Source: Paraneptunicella aestuarii
GTDB taxonomy: Bacteria > Pseudomonadota > Gammaproteobacteria > Enterobacterales > Alteromonadaceae
Length of the DNA stretch: 64,000 bases
Reading direction: 5' to 3'
NCBI RefSeq assembly: GCF_019900845.1
Contig: NZ_CP074570.1
Span: forward strand, 1-64,000
Positions 54,556-64,000 of this stretch are shown here, piece by piece (the first letter of the stretch is position 1; every line of letters begins with the position of its first letter). Below the pieces are notes generated by a model that saw only the letters and a program-made list of their open reading frames with translations, searched no databases and was not told where the DNA came from. The position numbers and the translations under genes are program-made.

Positions 54556-56187
54556 ATGGAGCGGTTAATACCATATTTTCTTGGCAGCTTTTTGGCTTTT
54601 GTTTTGTCAGTACCATCGGCCTTTGCTGCACCAGAAAAGGCGAATCTGGAAGCTATTAAGGCGCATTTATGGATGTTGTCACATGACGAGTTACAAGGAC
54701 GAGATACTGGCTCCCCTGGGCATGAAATAGCATCTTTGTACATGGCATCTCATTTTCGTCAGTTTGGTTTAAAGCCCGCTGGAGATAATGGCACTTATAT
54801 GCAGCGCATTAAATTCAGACAGTCATTTCTGGATCAGGCTTCGCCCAAACTGTCGTTTACTGCTCAGGGTGAAACGGTAGAACTGAGCTTTCCCAAGCAA
54901 TATATTGCCAACCCCAGTGCTGATTATGAGCAAGCCGAAGTGCAAGGAAAGCTGGTGTTTGTTGGCTATGGAATTGTGGCTCCTGAATTAAAGCATGACG
55001 ATTATGCAGGGCTTGATGTAAAAGGAAAAATAGTCGTGATGTTGTCTGGCAAGCCGAAGTTTTTCCCAAGCGAAGAAGGAGCACATTTTGCTTCAGGAAG
55101 TCAGAGGTCGCATTATGCCGTAGAACGAGGCGCTATAGGCATAGTTACCTTGAGCACGCCGACAGCAGAGTCTATTCGACCTTATAGTCGCTTGTTGAAC
55201 CAGCTTCATACACCAAATGTACGCTGGTTACACGACGACGGCACACCCGATAATACGTTCCCGCAAATCAAAAATTCGGCATACTTTAGTCGTGAAGCGG
55301 CAGAGATGTTGTTTAAGAACGCGCCTCAAAGCATAGAGTCTATTTATGCTCAGTTGGAGCAAGATGAAGTACCGAAAGGATTTGAGCTGGACGTTGAGCT
55401 GTCGATGTCCACAAAAAGCGAATTTAAAGAAATTACCAGTCCTAATGTGGTTGCTTTGTTAGAGGGTAGCGATCCTGAGCTTAAGAAAGAATATGTCGTG
55501 TATAGCGCTCATACGGATCACATTGGAATCGCTAAATCTGTGAAGAAAGACCGTATCAATAATGGTGCGATGGATAATGCTTCTGGTATGGCGGTAATGT
55601 TGGAAACGGCTCGTTTGTTCAGTCAAATGCCAAGACCAAAGCGCTCACTTCTGTTTGTTGCTGTTACAGGTGAAGAGAAGGGATTATTAGGATCCAGCTA
55701 TTTTGCCAATAATCCAACGGTTCCAGTTGAACAAATCGTAGCCAATATTAACCTCGACATGCCTGTACTGCTTTGGGATTTTGCTGATGTTATTGCGTTT
55801 GGTTCAAACCACAGTGATTTAGCGAATTCAGTAAGTAATGCCGTGAATAAATTAGGGTTAACCTTAAGCCCTGACCCTTGGCCTGAGCAGGCTATTTTCA
55901 CTCGTTCTGATCACTATAATTTTGTTAAGCAGGGAATTCCGTCCGTGTTTTTGATGCCTGGGCTGAAAAGTAAAGTTGAAGGTGAGGATGGTGCTAAGTT
56001 GTTTGCTGGTTTTTTCCGTGATCACTACCATTTGCCTAGCGACGAGTTTAGTGACGCATTTAATGACAATGCTATCTTGAAATTTACCCAAGTGAATTTG
56101 CTGGTGGGTGAAGAAGTGGCGAATCAAGACAAGCGGCCGGCTTGGAATGACGGTGATTTCTTTGGTGAGACTTTTAGTCGTAAGTAA
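54556..56187 (+). CDS. Exported M28-family zinc aminopeptidase
   Basis: The 543-residue precursor begins MERLIPYFLGSFLAFVLSVP (signal peptide ending SAFAA). I chose ATG 54556 with GAGAG eight bases upstream rather than TTG 54541. It has a PA-domain insert (residues about 120-230) and the co-catalytic zinc site of M28: AHTDHIG, NGAMDNASGMAVML, TGEEKGLLGSSYF, NINLDMP and SDHYNFVKQGIPS. It should cut N-terminal residues from periplasmic peptides. Confidence 0.93.
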   Translation: MERLIPYFLGSFLAFVLSVPSAFAAPEKANLEAIKAHLWMLSHDELQGRDTGSPGHEIASLYMASHFRQFGLKPAGDNGTYMQRIKFRQSFLDQASPKLSFTAQGETVELSFPKQYIANPSADYEQAEVQGKLVFVGYGIVAPELKHDDYAGLDVKGKIVVMLSGKPKFFPSEEGAHFASGSQRSHYAVERGAIGIVTLSTPTAESIRPYSRLLNQLHTPNVRWLHDDGTPDNTFPQIKNSAYFSREAAEMLFKNAPQSIESIYAQLEQDEVPKGFELDVELSMSTKSEFKEITSPNVVALLEGSDPELKKEYVVYSAHTDHIGIAKSVKKDRINNGAMDNASGMAVMLETARLFSQMPRPKRSLLFVAVTGEEKGLLGSSYFANNPTVPVEQIVANINLDMPVLLWDFADVIAFGSNHSDLANSVSNAVNKLGLTLSPDPWPEQAIFTRSDHYNFVKQGIPSVFLMPGLKSKVEGEDGAKLFAGFFRDHYHLPSDEFSDAFNDNAILKFTQVNLLVGEEVANQDKRPAWNDGDFFGETFSRK

Positions 56188-56221
56188 CCGTAGATAGTCG
56201 TCATGAGCAGGTATTAGTTAC

Positions 56222-56262
56222 AAAAAAGCCCCTGTTAAGAAGATGTCTTCAGGGGCTTTTTC
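56222..56262. terminator. Bidirectional terminator between M28 peptidase and slmA
   Basis: AAAAAAGCCCCTG...CAGGGGCTTTTT with a 15-base loop that itself contains GAAG/CTTC pairing. It serves both convergent genes. Confidence 0.88.
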
Positions 56263-56280
56263 AATTCAGTTTGTTATCTA

Positions 56281-56871
56281 TTATTCAAAAAAGCGACTAC
56301 GAATAAACTGCCATTGAGCTGAAAAATTCTCGGTCGGGCGATGCGCAAATTCAGAGCGTACAAATTGGCTAATGCGGCCATCAACAAAGCAAATCAGGAT
56401 ATTGGCGATATGTGCTTCATCGGCTGGTAGAGATTTGCCTTCACGCAGCTTTCTTTCGCGCAAAATTTGCTTCATTTGAGTCTCAAGGCGCTCGAATAGC
56501 TGAGCAATTCGGGTGCGCAGTCTTTCTTGCTCGCCTTGCAACGCATCACCGTTCAGAATGCGGCTAATACCTGGATTCTTCTCTGCAAATCCAAGGATTA
56601 AATGCATGATATGTTGGCAACGAACCGCGGTGTCTTTTTCATCTTCGAGGATTTTATTGATGCGGCTGAATAACGTATCTTCAATAAACTCAATAAGTCC
56701 CTCGAACATGCGGGCTTTGCTTGGAAAGTGTCGATATAGCGCTGCTTCAGACACGCCCACTTCCGCGGCAAGCTTGGCAGTGGTAATGCGTTGTCCGTGG
56801 TTTGCTTCCAACATGCTGGCTAGGCATTGAAGAATTTGTCCACGGCGGTTGTTCTTTTTAGTCGCTGGCAT
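56281..56871 (-). CDS. slmA: Nucleoid occlusion factor SlmA
   Basis: SlmA is a TetR-like DNA-binding protein that blocks FtsZ assembly over the nucleoid. Starting at ATG 56871 ([27 protein letters not shown] upstream) it has 196 residues, close to the 198 of E. coli. The open frame reaches 56970 but that overlaps dut. The HTH is [20 protein letters not shown]. Its place behind coaBC-dut is the standard one. Confidence 0.95.
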   Translation of the reverse strand: MPATKKNNRRGQILQCLASMLEANHGQRITTAKLAAEVGVSEAALYRHFPSKARMFEGLIEFIEDTLFSRINKILEDEKDTAVRCQHIMHLILGFAEKNPGISRILNGDALQGEQERLRTRIAQLFERLETQMKQILRERKLREGKSLPADEAHIANILICFVDGRISQFVRSEFAHRPTENFSAQWQFIRSRFFE

Positions 56872-56884
56872 AGTCTTTCCTGAA

Positions 56885-57340
56885 TTAATGGGTTCCCGAG
56901 GAGCCAAAGCCACCTTCGCCTCGTTCGCTATTAGTAAAGTCTTGCACCACTTCAAAATGTGCCTGAACAACAGGCATGATGACTAATTGGGCAATTCGTT
57001 CACCGGGTTGCATGGTAAAGGTTTCTTGTCCGCGATTCCATACTGAAACCATTAATTCTCCCTGATAATCGGAGTCAATGAGTCCGACTAAATTACCTAA
57101 AACGATGCCTTTTTTATGCCCAAGTCCTGAACGTGGAAGGATGGTGGCGCATAATCCGGGGTCTGCAATGTGAATGGCTAGCCCGGTTTTGACCAAATGT
57201 GTATGTCCGGGTTCTACCACGAGTGGCGTATCAAGGCAGGCGCGTAAGTCCATACCTGCGGAGCCTGGAGTTGCATATTCCGGTAAAGGAAACTCTTTAC
57301 CGATTCGAGGATCCAGAATTTTTACGTCAATTTTGTGCAT
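56885..57340 (-). CDS. dut: dUTP diphosphatase
   Basis: Dut hydrolyses dUTP to dUMP, keeping uracil out of DNA. The 151-residue trimer-type enzyme has all five motifs: [39 protein letters not shown] and the C-terminal [10 protein letters not shown]. Its start overlaps coaBC by 14 bases. Order coaBC-dut-slmA is typical. Confidence 0.97.
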   Translation of the reverse strand: MHKIDVKILDPRIGKEFPLPEYATPGSAGMDLRACLDTPLVVEPGHTHLVKTGLAIHIADPGLCATILPRSGLGHKKGIVLGNLVGLIDSDYQGELMVSVWNRGQETFTMQPGERIAQLVIMPVVQAHFEVVQDFTNSERGEGGFGSSGTH

Positions 57341-58532
57341 CGTTAAAGTGTTCTGATATTAGTTGTAATAATTGTGTTGCCAAAGTTAATTTGTCAGCTT
57401 TATCAAGCTGGATATCGCCTGATTTCCAAAATACATGTAAGCGATTGTCGTCGCTATTAAATCCGATGTCTCGCTGTGATACATCGTTCGCCGCGATCAT
57501 ATCGAGTTTCTTGCGCTGTAGTTTGTCTTTTGCGTACTCACTTACATTTTGCGTTTCTGCTGCAAAGCCGACGGTAAATGGGCCGTCTTTCAGCGCGGCA
57601 ACAGACGCTAGAATGTCTGGATTGCGCACAAAAGTTAATGTGAGCTCTATGTTACTTTTCTTTATTTTATGGTCAACTGATTCTGTTGGCCTGTAGTCTG
57701 CCACGGCGGCGCAGCCAATGAAAATATCGCAATCTTTGATATCTTTCATGACGGTATTCAGCATATCTTCTGCAGTGACAACTTTATGTAGTTTATCTAC
57801 ATTCGGCGCAGTAATATTTACCGGGCCGGATACCAGCGTTACCTCTGCGCCCATGAGTTTTGCTGCCCTCGCTAGAGCATAGCCCATTTTTCCAGAACTG
57901 TGATTGGTGATATATCGAACGGGATCAATATGTTCTCTGGTTGGCCCTGCGGTGATGGTGATGCGCTTGCCTTTGAGAATGGGATGGGTGATGACCTTTC
58001 CCAGTTCACTGACCAACTGCTCGGGTTCCATCATCCTGCCGGGGCCGACTTCACCGCAAGCCTGTTCACCCTGATCCGGACCAAAAATGCCAATGCCTCG
58101 GGTTTCCAGTATCTGCATGTTTTCTACCGTGGCACTGGCAAACCACATCTGTTGATTCATTGCGGGAGCAATGTAAATCGGAGCGTTGGTTGCCAGGCAT
58201 AAGGTGCTGAGTAGATCATCTGCCAAGCCGTTGGCCAGTTTGGCGATGAAATTGGCCGTGGCGGGAGCAACGAGCAGAATGTCTGCCCAGCGCGCTAATT
58301 CTATGTGCCCCATTGCGGCTTCGGCGGCGGGGTCGAGGATATTATCTGAGACTGTGTTACCCGACACGGCTTGTAGCGCTAACGGGCTTACAAAAGACTT
58401 TGCCGATTCGGTAACGACGACTCTGACGTTAGCTCCCTGAGCTTTTAATTTACGTACTAAATCAGGCGTTTTATAGGCTGCAATGCCGCCGGTAATGCCC
58501 AAAAGTACGTTGAAATTTTGCAATGATGTCAT
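57327..58532 (-). CDS. coaBC: Bifunctional phosphopantothenoylcysteine decarboxylase/synthetase
   Basis: CoaBC makes 4'-phosphopantetheine in coenzyme A synthesis. The 401-residue protein has an N-terminal flavin-dependent CoaC half ([40 protein letters not shown]) and a C-terminal CoaB half ([35 protein letters not shown]). With coaD at the window end, two steps of CoA synthesis are encoded here. Confidence 0.97.
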   Translation of the reverse strand: MTSLQNFNVLLGITGGIAAYKTPDLVRKLKAQGANVRVVVTESAKSFVSPLALQAVSGNTVSDNILDPAAEAAMGHIELARWADILLVAPATANFIAKLANGLADDLLSTLCLATNAPIYIAPAMNQQMWFASATVENMQILETRGIGIFGPDQGEQACGEVGPGRMMEPEQLVSELGKVITHPILKGKRITITAGPTREHIDPVRYITNHSSGKMGYALARAAKLMGAEVTLVSGPVNITAPNVDKLHKVVTAEDMLNTVMKDIKDCDIFIGCAAVADYRPTESVDHKIKKSNIELTLTFVRNPDILASVAALKDGPFTVGFAAETQNVSEYAKDKLQRKKLDMIAANDVSQRDIGFNSDDNRLHVFWKSGDIQLDKADKLTLATQLLQLISEHFNDAQN

Positions 58533-58646
58533 AACTGTCTTGCAAGTTGGTCTGCGTTAATGAGCCACAAGACTAACATTATTGACCATAGTCTGCTCTT
58601 TTTGCTAAGGTAATTTTTCACATTTTACTATCAGGGAAGGATAAGA

Positions 58647-59321
58647 ATGAAGATCAGTGATTGGCCTGAGCATGAAAGGCCGCGTGAAAAGTTACTTATG
58701 CAAGGAGCTAGCACCCTCTCAAATGCAGAGCTTTTAGCGATATTTCTCCGTACCGGTATTCCCGGTTATTCAGCCGTTCAACTGGCAATGCACTTACTCA
58801 ATCAATTCGGTTCGTTAAATGCGCTTATGTCCGCTGACGCCACTTCTTTTTGTTCAATCAAAGGGCTGGGGAAAGCCAAGTATGCGCAATTGCAGGCGGT
58901 AATGGAGTTGTCTCGACGTTATATGGAGGAGCAGCTACGTAGACCCACGCAGTTTAAAAGTGTTGCCGACACCAAACGTTATCTGAGTAGCCAGTTACGA
59001 CATGAGAATCGGGAAATCTTCGCCGCATTACTGTTGGATTCTCAACATCAATTTATTCGCTATGAAGCCATTTTCAAAGGCACTATTAACAGCGCCGCAG
59101 TATATCCAAGAGAGTTGGTGAAACTGGTATTGGATAACCATGCTGCCGCGGTGATCCTTGCGCATAATCATCCCTCCGGGGTGGCAGAACCAAGCGCTGC
59201 CGACTTTGATATCACTGAAAGAATAAAAGATGCGCTGCAACTAATTGATGTTAAAGTGCTGGATCATATTGTAGTCGGTAAGAGTGAATGTACTTCCTTC
59301 GCCCAGAGAGGGCTCATTTGA
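58647..59321 (+). CDS. radC: RadC/JAMM-domain DNA repair-associated protein
   Basis: 224 residues. N-terminal HhH region ([34 protein letters not shown]) and a C-terminal JAB/MPN+ domain with [16 protein letters not shown], the zinc-protease-like signature. The precise role of RadC is unsettled. Upstream of rpmB as in E. coli. Confidence 0.95.
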   Translation: MKISDWPEHERPREKLLMQGASTLSNAELLAIFLRTGIPGYSAVQLAMHLLNQFGSLNALMSADATSFCSIKGLGKAKYAQLQAVMELSRRYMEEQLRRPTQFKSVADTKRYLSSQLRHENREIFAALLLDSQHQFIRYEAIFKGTINSAAVYPRELVKLVLDNHAAAVILAHNHPSGVAEPSAADFDITERIKDALQLIDVKVLDHIVVGKSECTSFAQRGLI

Positions 59322-59365
59322 TGGCTGCAAGGAGCGGTTAAAAAGGACTTCAATACAAATTTTTC

Positions 59366-59394
59366 TTGTGTCTAGAGGTTTTTTACTGTATAAA
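59366..59394 (+). promoter_or_regulatory. Promoter for rpmB-rpmG
   Basis: TTGTGT (59366-59371), 17 bases, TATAAA (59389-59394), followed by ATGCGCCC. About 160 bases of leader follow before rpmB. Confidence 0.7.
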
Positions 59395-59556
59395 ATGCGC
59401 CCTCTTAACTTAGAGTCGGTTTAGGCGTGAGAGGGGCATTATCGTTACTTTGATAATGATTAATGCACAAGATAAAGCTAAGCAGCGTATACATTAGCTG
59501 AGCCATTAGTGATGCGTCTGAACCGCTAGAATACAGTCAAATTGGAGACAAATATA

Positions 59557-59793
59557 ATGTCCAGAGTATGTCAAGTGACTGGCAAGCGTCCTGTAGTAGG
59601 CAACAATCGCTCTCACGCGAACAATGCTACTCGTCGTCGCTTCTTGCCAAACCTACAGTCTCACCGTTTTTGGGTTGAGAGTGAAAACCGTTTTGTAAAA
59701 TTGCGCATTTCTACTAAAGGTATGCGTATTATCGACAAGAAAGGCATTGATTCAGTATTGTCTGATCTTCGTGCCCGTGGCGAAAAAGTGTAA
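59557..59793 (+). CDS. rpmB: 50S ribosomal protein L28
   Basis: The 78-residue protein begins [20 protein letters not shown] and contains [20 protein letters not shown], as in L28. The frame extends upstream to 59542 (METNI) but ATG 59557 is the family start, with GGAGAC upstream. Translation continues into rpmG 12 bases later. Confidence 0.98.
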   Translation: MSRVCQVTGKRPVVGNNRSHANNATRRRFLPNLQSHRFWVESENRFVKLRISTKGMRIIDKKGIDSVLSDLRARGEKV

Positions 59794-59805
59794 AGGAAAC
59801 GAGTT

Positions 59806-59961
59806 ATGCGCGATAAAATTAAATTAGTGTCTACTGCTGGAACTGGTTTTTTCTACACCACAGATAAAAACAAACGTAACATGCCGGGCAAAATGGAAAT
59901 CAAAAAGTTTGATCCTAAAGCTCGTAAGCACGTTATGTTCAAGGAAGCAAAAATCAAGTAA
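59806..59961 (+). CDS. rpmG: 50S ribosomal protein L33
   Basis: A 51-residue ribosomal protein starting [19 protein letters not shown] and ending [19 protein letters not shown] lies upstream. It has no zinc-binding cysteines, so it is the C-minus form used under zinc limitation. Too short for many gene finders. Confidence 0.97.
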   Translation: MRDKIKLVSTAGTGFFYTTDKNKRNMPGKMEIKKFDPKARKHVMFKEAKIK

Positions 59962-59984
59962 TTTGCTGGTTTTGTCTCCAGAAG

Positions 59985-60008
59985 AACCCGGTTTTGGCCG
60001 GGTTTTTT
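59985..60008 (+). terminator. Terminator after rpmBG
   Basis: AACCCGG ttttgg CCGGGTTTTTTG, 24 bases after the rpmG stop. Confidence 0.9.
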
Positions 60009-60113
60009 GCGTTATCAATTTTCAATATTTTCATTTCATTTGCCTGCCCCATTGCACACCTCGGTTGCTGGCTTTATCATAATTTTTCTTTTAGCTATTG
60101 GTAATTATTCATC

Positions 60114-60566
60114 ATGTTTAATTTATCTCAACGAGCATGGAATAATGTCATCATCTTTGCCATGTTATTGATGGTGTATCTTTTTTCCATAAGTAATAAG
60201 TTGCTCGTAGAAAATAGCGATAATACGGAAATACATTTCTTACTGCCTGAGCATAGTATTATTATGCGAATGGAGTTTGCTGAAGTAACGCTGGAGCGAA
60301 TAGGGCGAAGCTGGCGTACAAAAGGCAGCGATAGCTGGTCAATGGATCGACTACAGTCTCTTGTATATCAATGGCAGCATCTGGTTGTGCATGAACAAGC
60401 TGGCATTGAAATGAAAGATCCTTATATCGTCACCATGCTTTTGGCTGGTGAAGATAAATCTCGTGTTTTTCAACTTTTCCCTCTTAATGGCGGAGTCTTG
60501 ATCAACAGTTCCGGAAAAACGGTATTTGTTGCTGATACCTCTCTCGAAGATCTGGTTCCTCAATAA
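60114..60566 (+). CDS. Hypothetical single-pass membrane protein
   Basis: 150 residues with one N-terminal membrane segment (WNNVIIFAMLLMVYLFSIS) and a soluble C-terminal domain of alternating strands (ITEIHFLL-like start, RMEFAEVTLERIGRSWRTK, YIVTMLLAGED, GGVLINSSGKTVFV). I do not recognise the family. It probably faces the periplasm. Confidence 0.65.
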   Translation: MFNLSQRAWNNVIIFAMLLMVYLFSISNKLLVENSDNTEIHFLLPEHSIIMRMEFAEVTLERIGRSWRTKGSDSWSMDRLQSLVYQWQHLVVHEQAGIEMKDPYIVTMLLAGEDKSRVFQLFPLNGGVLINSSGKTVFVADTSLEDLVPQ

Positions 60567-60717
60567 CTGATATGTTTCGTGATCCCGATGCAGGATCAAT
60601 CTATAGGCGCTGAATTTTCATAAGTGTCAGAAACAGTTAAATATTTTTCCTGTTCAGGGAGGAAACTTTCATACTTTATGCCATACTCTGTGCTGAACAA
60701 GGCATGGGAGAATGACT

Positions 60718-62178
60718 ATGAGGAATTTATGGAGTGCAGTCGTGCACGATGTTGGGATCGATTATGCGAATGTATGGATTGGCACGCTATACCCAGATTT
60801 GCGCAAACCAGATAAAGTAGTGATTGAGTTACTGGATGAACGCGACAACGTATTGCAAATTAAAGAAATACTAAAAGAAGAATGGCTACGTCCATTTCGA
60901 CATTTACCTCAACGTTTTTATCAAATTATTTCCTTCACTGAACTAAATGCCGTCACGCGATATCGAGCGCGAGTGATGGAATATTCCAATGTGGAAACAT
61001 CGCGTCCTTATTTAATAGAAGCTCAATTTGACACACTTGGCCATTCACTTAACGATTATCCGGAAGGGTTAAATATCGCGATAGGTAGCTGTTTCTCAGA
61101 GCAATACGACGGAGGTTCAGTCTCGCGTTCTTATGAAGCGTTATACAATGCTGGAATTGCAGATAAAAGCCCCCACTTCACGATTTTAATGGGTGATCAG
61201 GTGTATCTGGATGTAGGATTGGATTCTCTTAGTATGGAAACACGGGAAATCAGAGAGCGTATCGCTCGCGATTATGCGCAGCATTGGAATGCCTTAAGTG
61301 GCGTGCTCCGCAACGGTGGCACCTGGTTTTTGTCAGATGACCATGAATTTTGGAATAACTACCCTTTTTATAAAAGCTTAAATCCCTTTACGCAGGCCTT
61401 AAGAATCGACAAGGTTCGTAATATCTGGACGCAAACGTCTCGCGATGGTGTGCATAATATTCAGAATTTAAAACCCGTTCGAACCATAAATCTTGGCGAT
61501 GATTTGTCTGTATGTATGGCTGATTTTCGTAGCCTGCGCACAGAAAAAAAACTGCTACCTGGTCAGTATTTCAAATTGATCCTGGATTGGCTTGCTGAGT
61601 TAAAAAGTCCGGGTGTATTGGTTATTTCTCAGCCTTTGATCGACGCTGTTGGTGAGGGGGAAGAACGCAGAGTTACGAATTATGAACAATACGATCAACT
61701 GCTCAGAGCCATTGCCAGTGCGCCACACGATGTATTAATTTTGGCGGGCGATCTTCATTGTGGGCGTATCGCCTCATTCCAGTTTGAACCCAAACGTGAA
61801 GGCCAAACAGTAGGTCGAGTAATGCACGAAGTCGTAGCATCGCCTCTTTCTAACTTAAGCGGGCCTACCAGTGGCATAGCGTGTCGAACCATGTCGAAAT
61901 CCAGTCGCCCGAGCACTTTTCCACCAAGGCCAATTTCAGGTATTAAAACGGATAAGGTGATTTATCCTAAAAACTGGATTGTTTCTACCGAGTTTAGCTT
62001 GCGTGATATTCGCTATTTGAAAACGCGCACCAAAGAGCACTTTACCACGCTGAATTTCCTTAAAACTGAGCAGGGTATTGAAGTTCGCGTTCGCCCCTGG
62101 CGAGTGAGGGAAACCGTGAAAAGCACAGGTTTACCAAAACAAGACTTTCCTGAACCGGTTGTTTTGCGGATGAGTTAG
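60718..62178 (+). CDS. PhoD-like metallophosphoesterase
   Basis: The 486-residue protein has an N-terminal beta-rich region and then a calcineurin-like phosphodiesterase domain with IAIGSCFSEQ, LMGDQVYLDV (Asp), LSDDHEFWNNYP (Asp, His) and LILAGDLHCGR (His). ATG 60718 has GGGAG seven bases upstream; ATG 60712 is too close to it. No Tat or Sec signal is visible, unlike secreted PhoD, so it may be cytoplasmic. The substrate is unknown. Confidence 0.85.
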   Translation: MRNLWSAVVHDVGIDYANVWIGTLYPDLRKPDKVVIELLDERDNVLQIKEILKEEWLRPFRHLPQRFYQIISFTELNAVTRYRARVMEYSNVETSRPYLIEAQFDTLGHSLNDYPEGLNIAIGSCFSEQYDGGSVSRSYEALYNAGIADKSPHFTILMGDQVYLDVGLDSLSMETREIRERIARDYAQHWNALSGVLRNGGTWFLSDDHEFWNNYPFYKSLNPFTQALRIDKVRNIWTQTSRDGVHNIQNLKPVRTINLGDDLSVCMADFRSLRTEKKLLPGQYFKLILDWLAELKSPGVLVISQPLIDAVGEGEERRVTNYEQYDQLLRAIASAPHDVLILAGDLHCGRIASFQFEPKREGQTVGRVMHEVVASPLSNLSGPTSGIACRTMSKSSRPSTFPPRPISGIKTDKVIYPKNWIVSTEFSLRDIRYLKTRTKEHFTTLNFLKTEQGIEVRVRPWRVRETVKSTGLPKQDFPEPVVLRMS

Positions 62179-62405
62179 GGGAGTGGATAACTCTTGGGTT
62201 AGATCACTTTTCAATTGCCAATTCTTTAACGGTATCGACGTCGCCCTGAACTTGTTTCAGGGTCTCTGTAAACTATCCAGAGATGCTGATATTCATCAGC
62301 ATGACGAGTTGTAGATAAATAAACACTTTCGTCATTACCGCGAAGGCGGTAATCCATAACCATTGAAGTGGGAACGGAGACCTTGTTGTTGGCTATCTAC
62401 TCCAA
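62179..62405. repeat. Three consecutive palindromes (REP-like)
   Basis: Between the phosphoesterase and mutM are CCCTGAA cttgt TTCAGGG (62244-62262), ATGCTGAT attc ATCAGCAT (62283-62302) and ATTACCGC gaag GCGGTAAT (62334-62353). The first and third resemble the dispersed CCTGAACTTGTTTCAGG and CATT-CCGC-GCGG-AATC palindromes common in proteobacterial genomes. The first may also end transcription of one flanking gene. Confidence 0.7.
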
Positions 62406-63230
62406 TCACCCCTGACACTTAGGGCAATAAACCGAGCTTCGGTTAGACAGCTTTATCTCTTTCAACACACTTGCACACTTGGGGCATTCTTCGCCTTTTT
62501 TGCCATACACCAATAGCTGTTGGGCAAAATAGCCGGGTTTGCCGTCACCGCCAACGAAGTCCTTCAATGTTGTGCCGCCTTGTGCGATGGCGCGTTCCAG
62601 TATGGTTTTGGAAGCTTGTACAAACTTGTCGTAGCTGGCTCTGCTTACTTTTCCTGCTTCTTTGTTAGGTCTGATGCCGGCTGTAAATAAGGCTTCGGTG
62701 GCGTAGATGTTGCCAATGCCAGTGACGACTTTCTGATCCATTACGAACTGCTTTACTGCCGTTTTCTTATTACGTGAAAGTTGCCACAGGTATTCAGCAT
62801 TGAATTCGTCGGTGAGTGGTTCTGGGCCTAATCCGCTGAGCAGTGAATGTTCGTAGGGCTTTTCTCCAAGCCATAGCACACAGCCAAAACGTCGGGGGTC
62901 GCAGTAGCGCAATGTCGTCCCGTCTTGAAATACGATGTCTACGTGATCGTGTTTTTGCACTGGCGCCTCGGAGGCAACAATTCTCAGATTGCCCGACATG
63001 CCCAAGTGAATCATCACAGTGCCATTATGTTCACCTTCAAAGTGACAAAGCAGATATTTGGCTCTGCGCTCCACATTCTTTAGCGTGGCATTGTTGATTA
63101 ACTGTGCCAGGTCAGAAGGAACAGGCCAGCGTAGCGATGGTTGGCGTACAACAACCTTGCTCACAACTTTATTTAACACATGAGGACGCACACCGTTTTT
63201 GGTGGTCTCGACTTCTGGAAGTTCAGGCAT
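62406..63230 (-). CDS. mutM: Formamidopyrimidine-DNA glycosylase
   Basis: MutM excises 8-oxoguanine and other oxidised purines and nicks the strand. The 274-residue enzyme starts MPELPEVETTKNGVRP (catalytic Pro2, Glu3), has the conserved Lys in ERRAKYLLCHF, GIGNIYATEALF, and the C-terminal zinc finger (CPKCASVL... CPKCQ). Confidence 0.97.
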   Translation of the reverse strand: MPELPEVETTKNGVRPHVLNKVVSKVVVRQPSLRWPVPSDLAQLINNATLKNVERRAKYLLCHFEGEHNGTVMIHLGMSGNLRIVASEAPVQKHDHVDIVFQDGTTLRYCDPRRFGCVLWLGEKPYEHSLLSGLGPEPLTDEFNAEYLWQLSRNKKTAVKQFVMDQKVVTGIGNIYATEALFTAGIRPNKEAGKVSRASYDKFVQASKTILERAIAQGGTTLKDFVGGDGKPGYFAQQLLVYGKKGEECPKCASVLKEIKLSNRSSVYCPKCQG

Positions 63231-63233
63231 TAG

Positions 63234-63467
63234 TTAACCCCAACTTGGGATAAGGAAGTGTTTTGAGATGGCTATTTTTAGCGACTTCTTCGTTAAATTT
63301 ACTTGCAATAGACTCGCTATTGACGCGTAAATTTGCCTCAAATTCACAATAAAATATCTCATCTCAAAGTATTCTAAATGGCCGGTTTTGAACATTTCTA
63401 AATAATTCTATCTATAACAACGGGTTAATTGTTTTAATCACCACGTCTTATCCCGAGTAGGGGTTAA
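63234..63467. repeat. MITE-like palindromic element between coaD and mutM
   Basis: Terminal inverted repeats of 21 bases with two mismatches: TTAACCCCAACTTGGGATAA (63234-) and its near-complement ending at 63467 (CTTATCCC...GGGGTTAA). Inside are nested arms: TTTGAGATG...CATCTCAAA and a central AAATTTAC ttg CAATAG actcg CTATTG acgc GTAAATTT. About 234 bases, no ORF. One arm recurs at 20512-20573. It fills the gap right up to the mutM start. Confidence 0.75.
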
Positions 63468-63476
63468 ATTACTTAA

Positions 63477-63992
<516 letters not shown>

Positions 63993-64000
63993 TTAATTGG

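Noticed and set aside
60114..60566. Idea that the small membrane protein is a toxin or a second RiPP-related gene.
   Set aside because: 150 residues with a soluble domain, no partner gene, no leader features.

Overview
The window is 64 kb of a low-GC gammaproteobacterial chromosome, starting inside dnaA and so right beside oriC. The order dnaA-dnaN-recF-gyrB, glyQ-glyS, tag, cytochrome c4, engB, Spot 42, polA, trkH/trkA, rsmB-fmt-def, LysM protein, dprA, smg, tsaC-hemF-aroE and then slmA-dut-coaBC, radC-rpmB-rpmG, mutM, coaD is that of the Pseudomonas/Oceanospirillum/Cellvibrio side of the class. A perfect parS palindrome lies in recF. I cannot name a genus from reading alone.

Layout. 1-5.7 kb: replication-start genes on the + strand. 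5.8-10.1 kb: a proteasome-like hydrolase, a lipoprotein and glyQS on the - strand. 10.2-24 kb: base repair, cytochrome c4, DNA polymerase I, potassium uptake and the rsmB-fmt-def translation operon. The intergenic regions here hold a clear Spot 42 sRNA, a second tandem sRNA candidate that shares its upstream palindrome, another sRNA candidate near 11 kb, and a phased set of DnaA-box-like 9-mers near 16.4 kb. 23.6-29.4 kb: LysM protein, dprA, smg, a topoisomerase-type zinc-finger protein, tsaC, hemF and aroE on the + strand. 30.2-35.5 kb: a complete 16S-23S-5S operon with two tandem promoters, no spacer tRNA and a terminator.

35.5-47.4 kb is the accessory part. After a duplicated 5S tail come an IS630-family element with a split transposase and a type I-C-like CRISPR array (17 repeats, 16 spacers) with no cas genes in the window. 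Then, on the - strand, comes a compact RiPP gene cluster: a 50-residue precursor missed by normal ORF length cut-offs, an MvdC/MvdD-type ATP-grasp macrocyclase, an HlyD-family adaptor and an ABC exporter with an intact C39 peptidase domain. This is the gene set of a graspetide (side-chain ester/amide cyclised peptide). Its core, TSITPDRIEPKYERIH, has three hydroxyl residues and three acidic residues and lacks the microviridin motif. A 1364-residue hybrid sensor kinase with an AraC output domain is transcribed divergently from the precursor and is a candidate regulator. This cluster is the main discovery candidate.

47.5-64 kb returns to chromosomal genes: an iron alcohol dehydrogenase, two small hypothetical genes behind a Fur-box-like site, an EVE-domain protein, a DUF885 peptidase, DUF1820, two tandem TetR regulators, an M28 peptidase, slmA-dut-coaBC, radC, rpmB-rpmG, a PhoD-like phosphatase, mutM and coaD. 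Palindromic dispersed repeats sit beside mutM, and one has a second partial copy between rsmB and trkA. I saw no tRNA gene.
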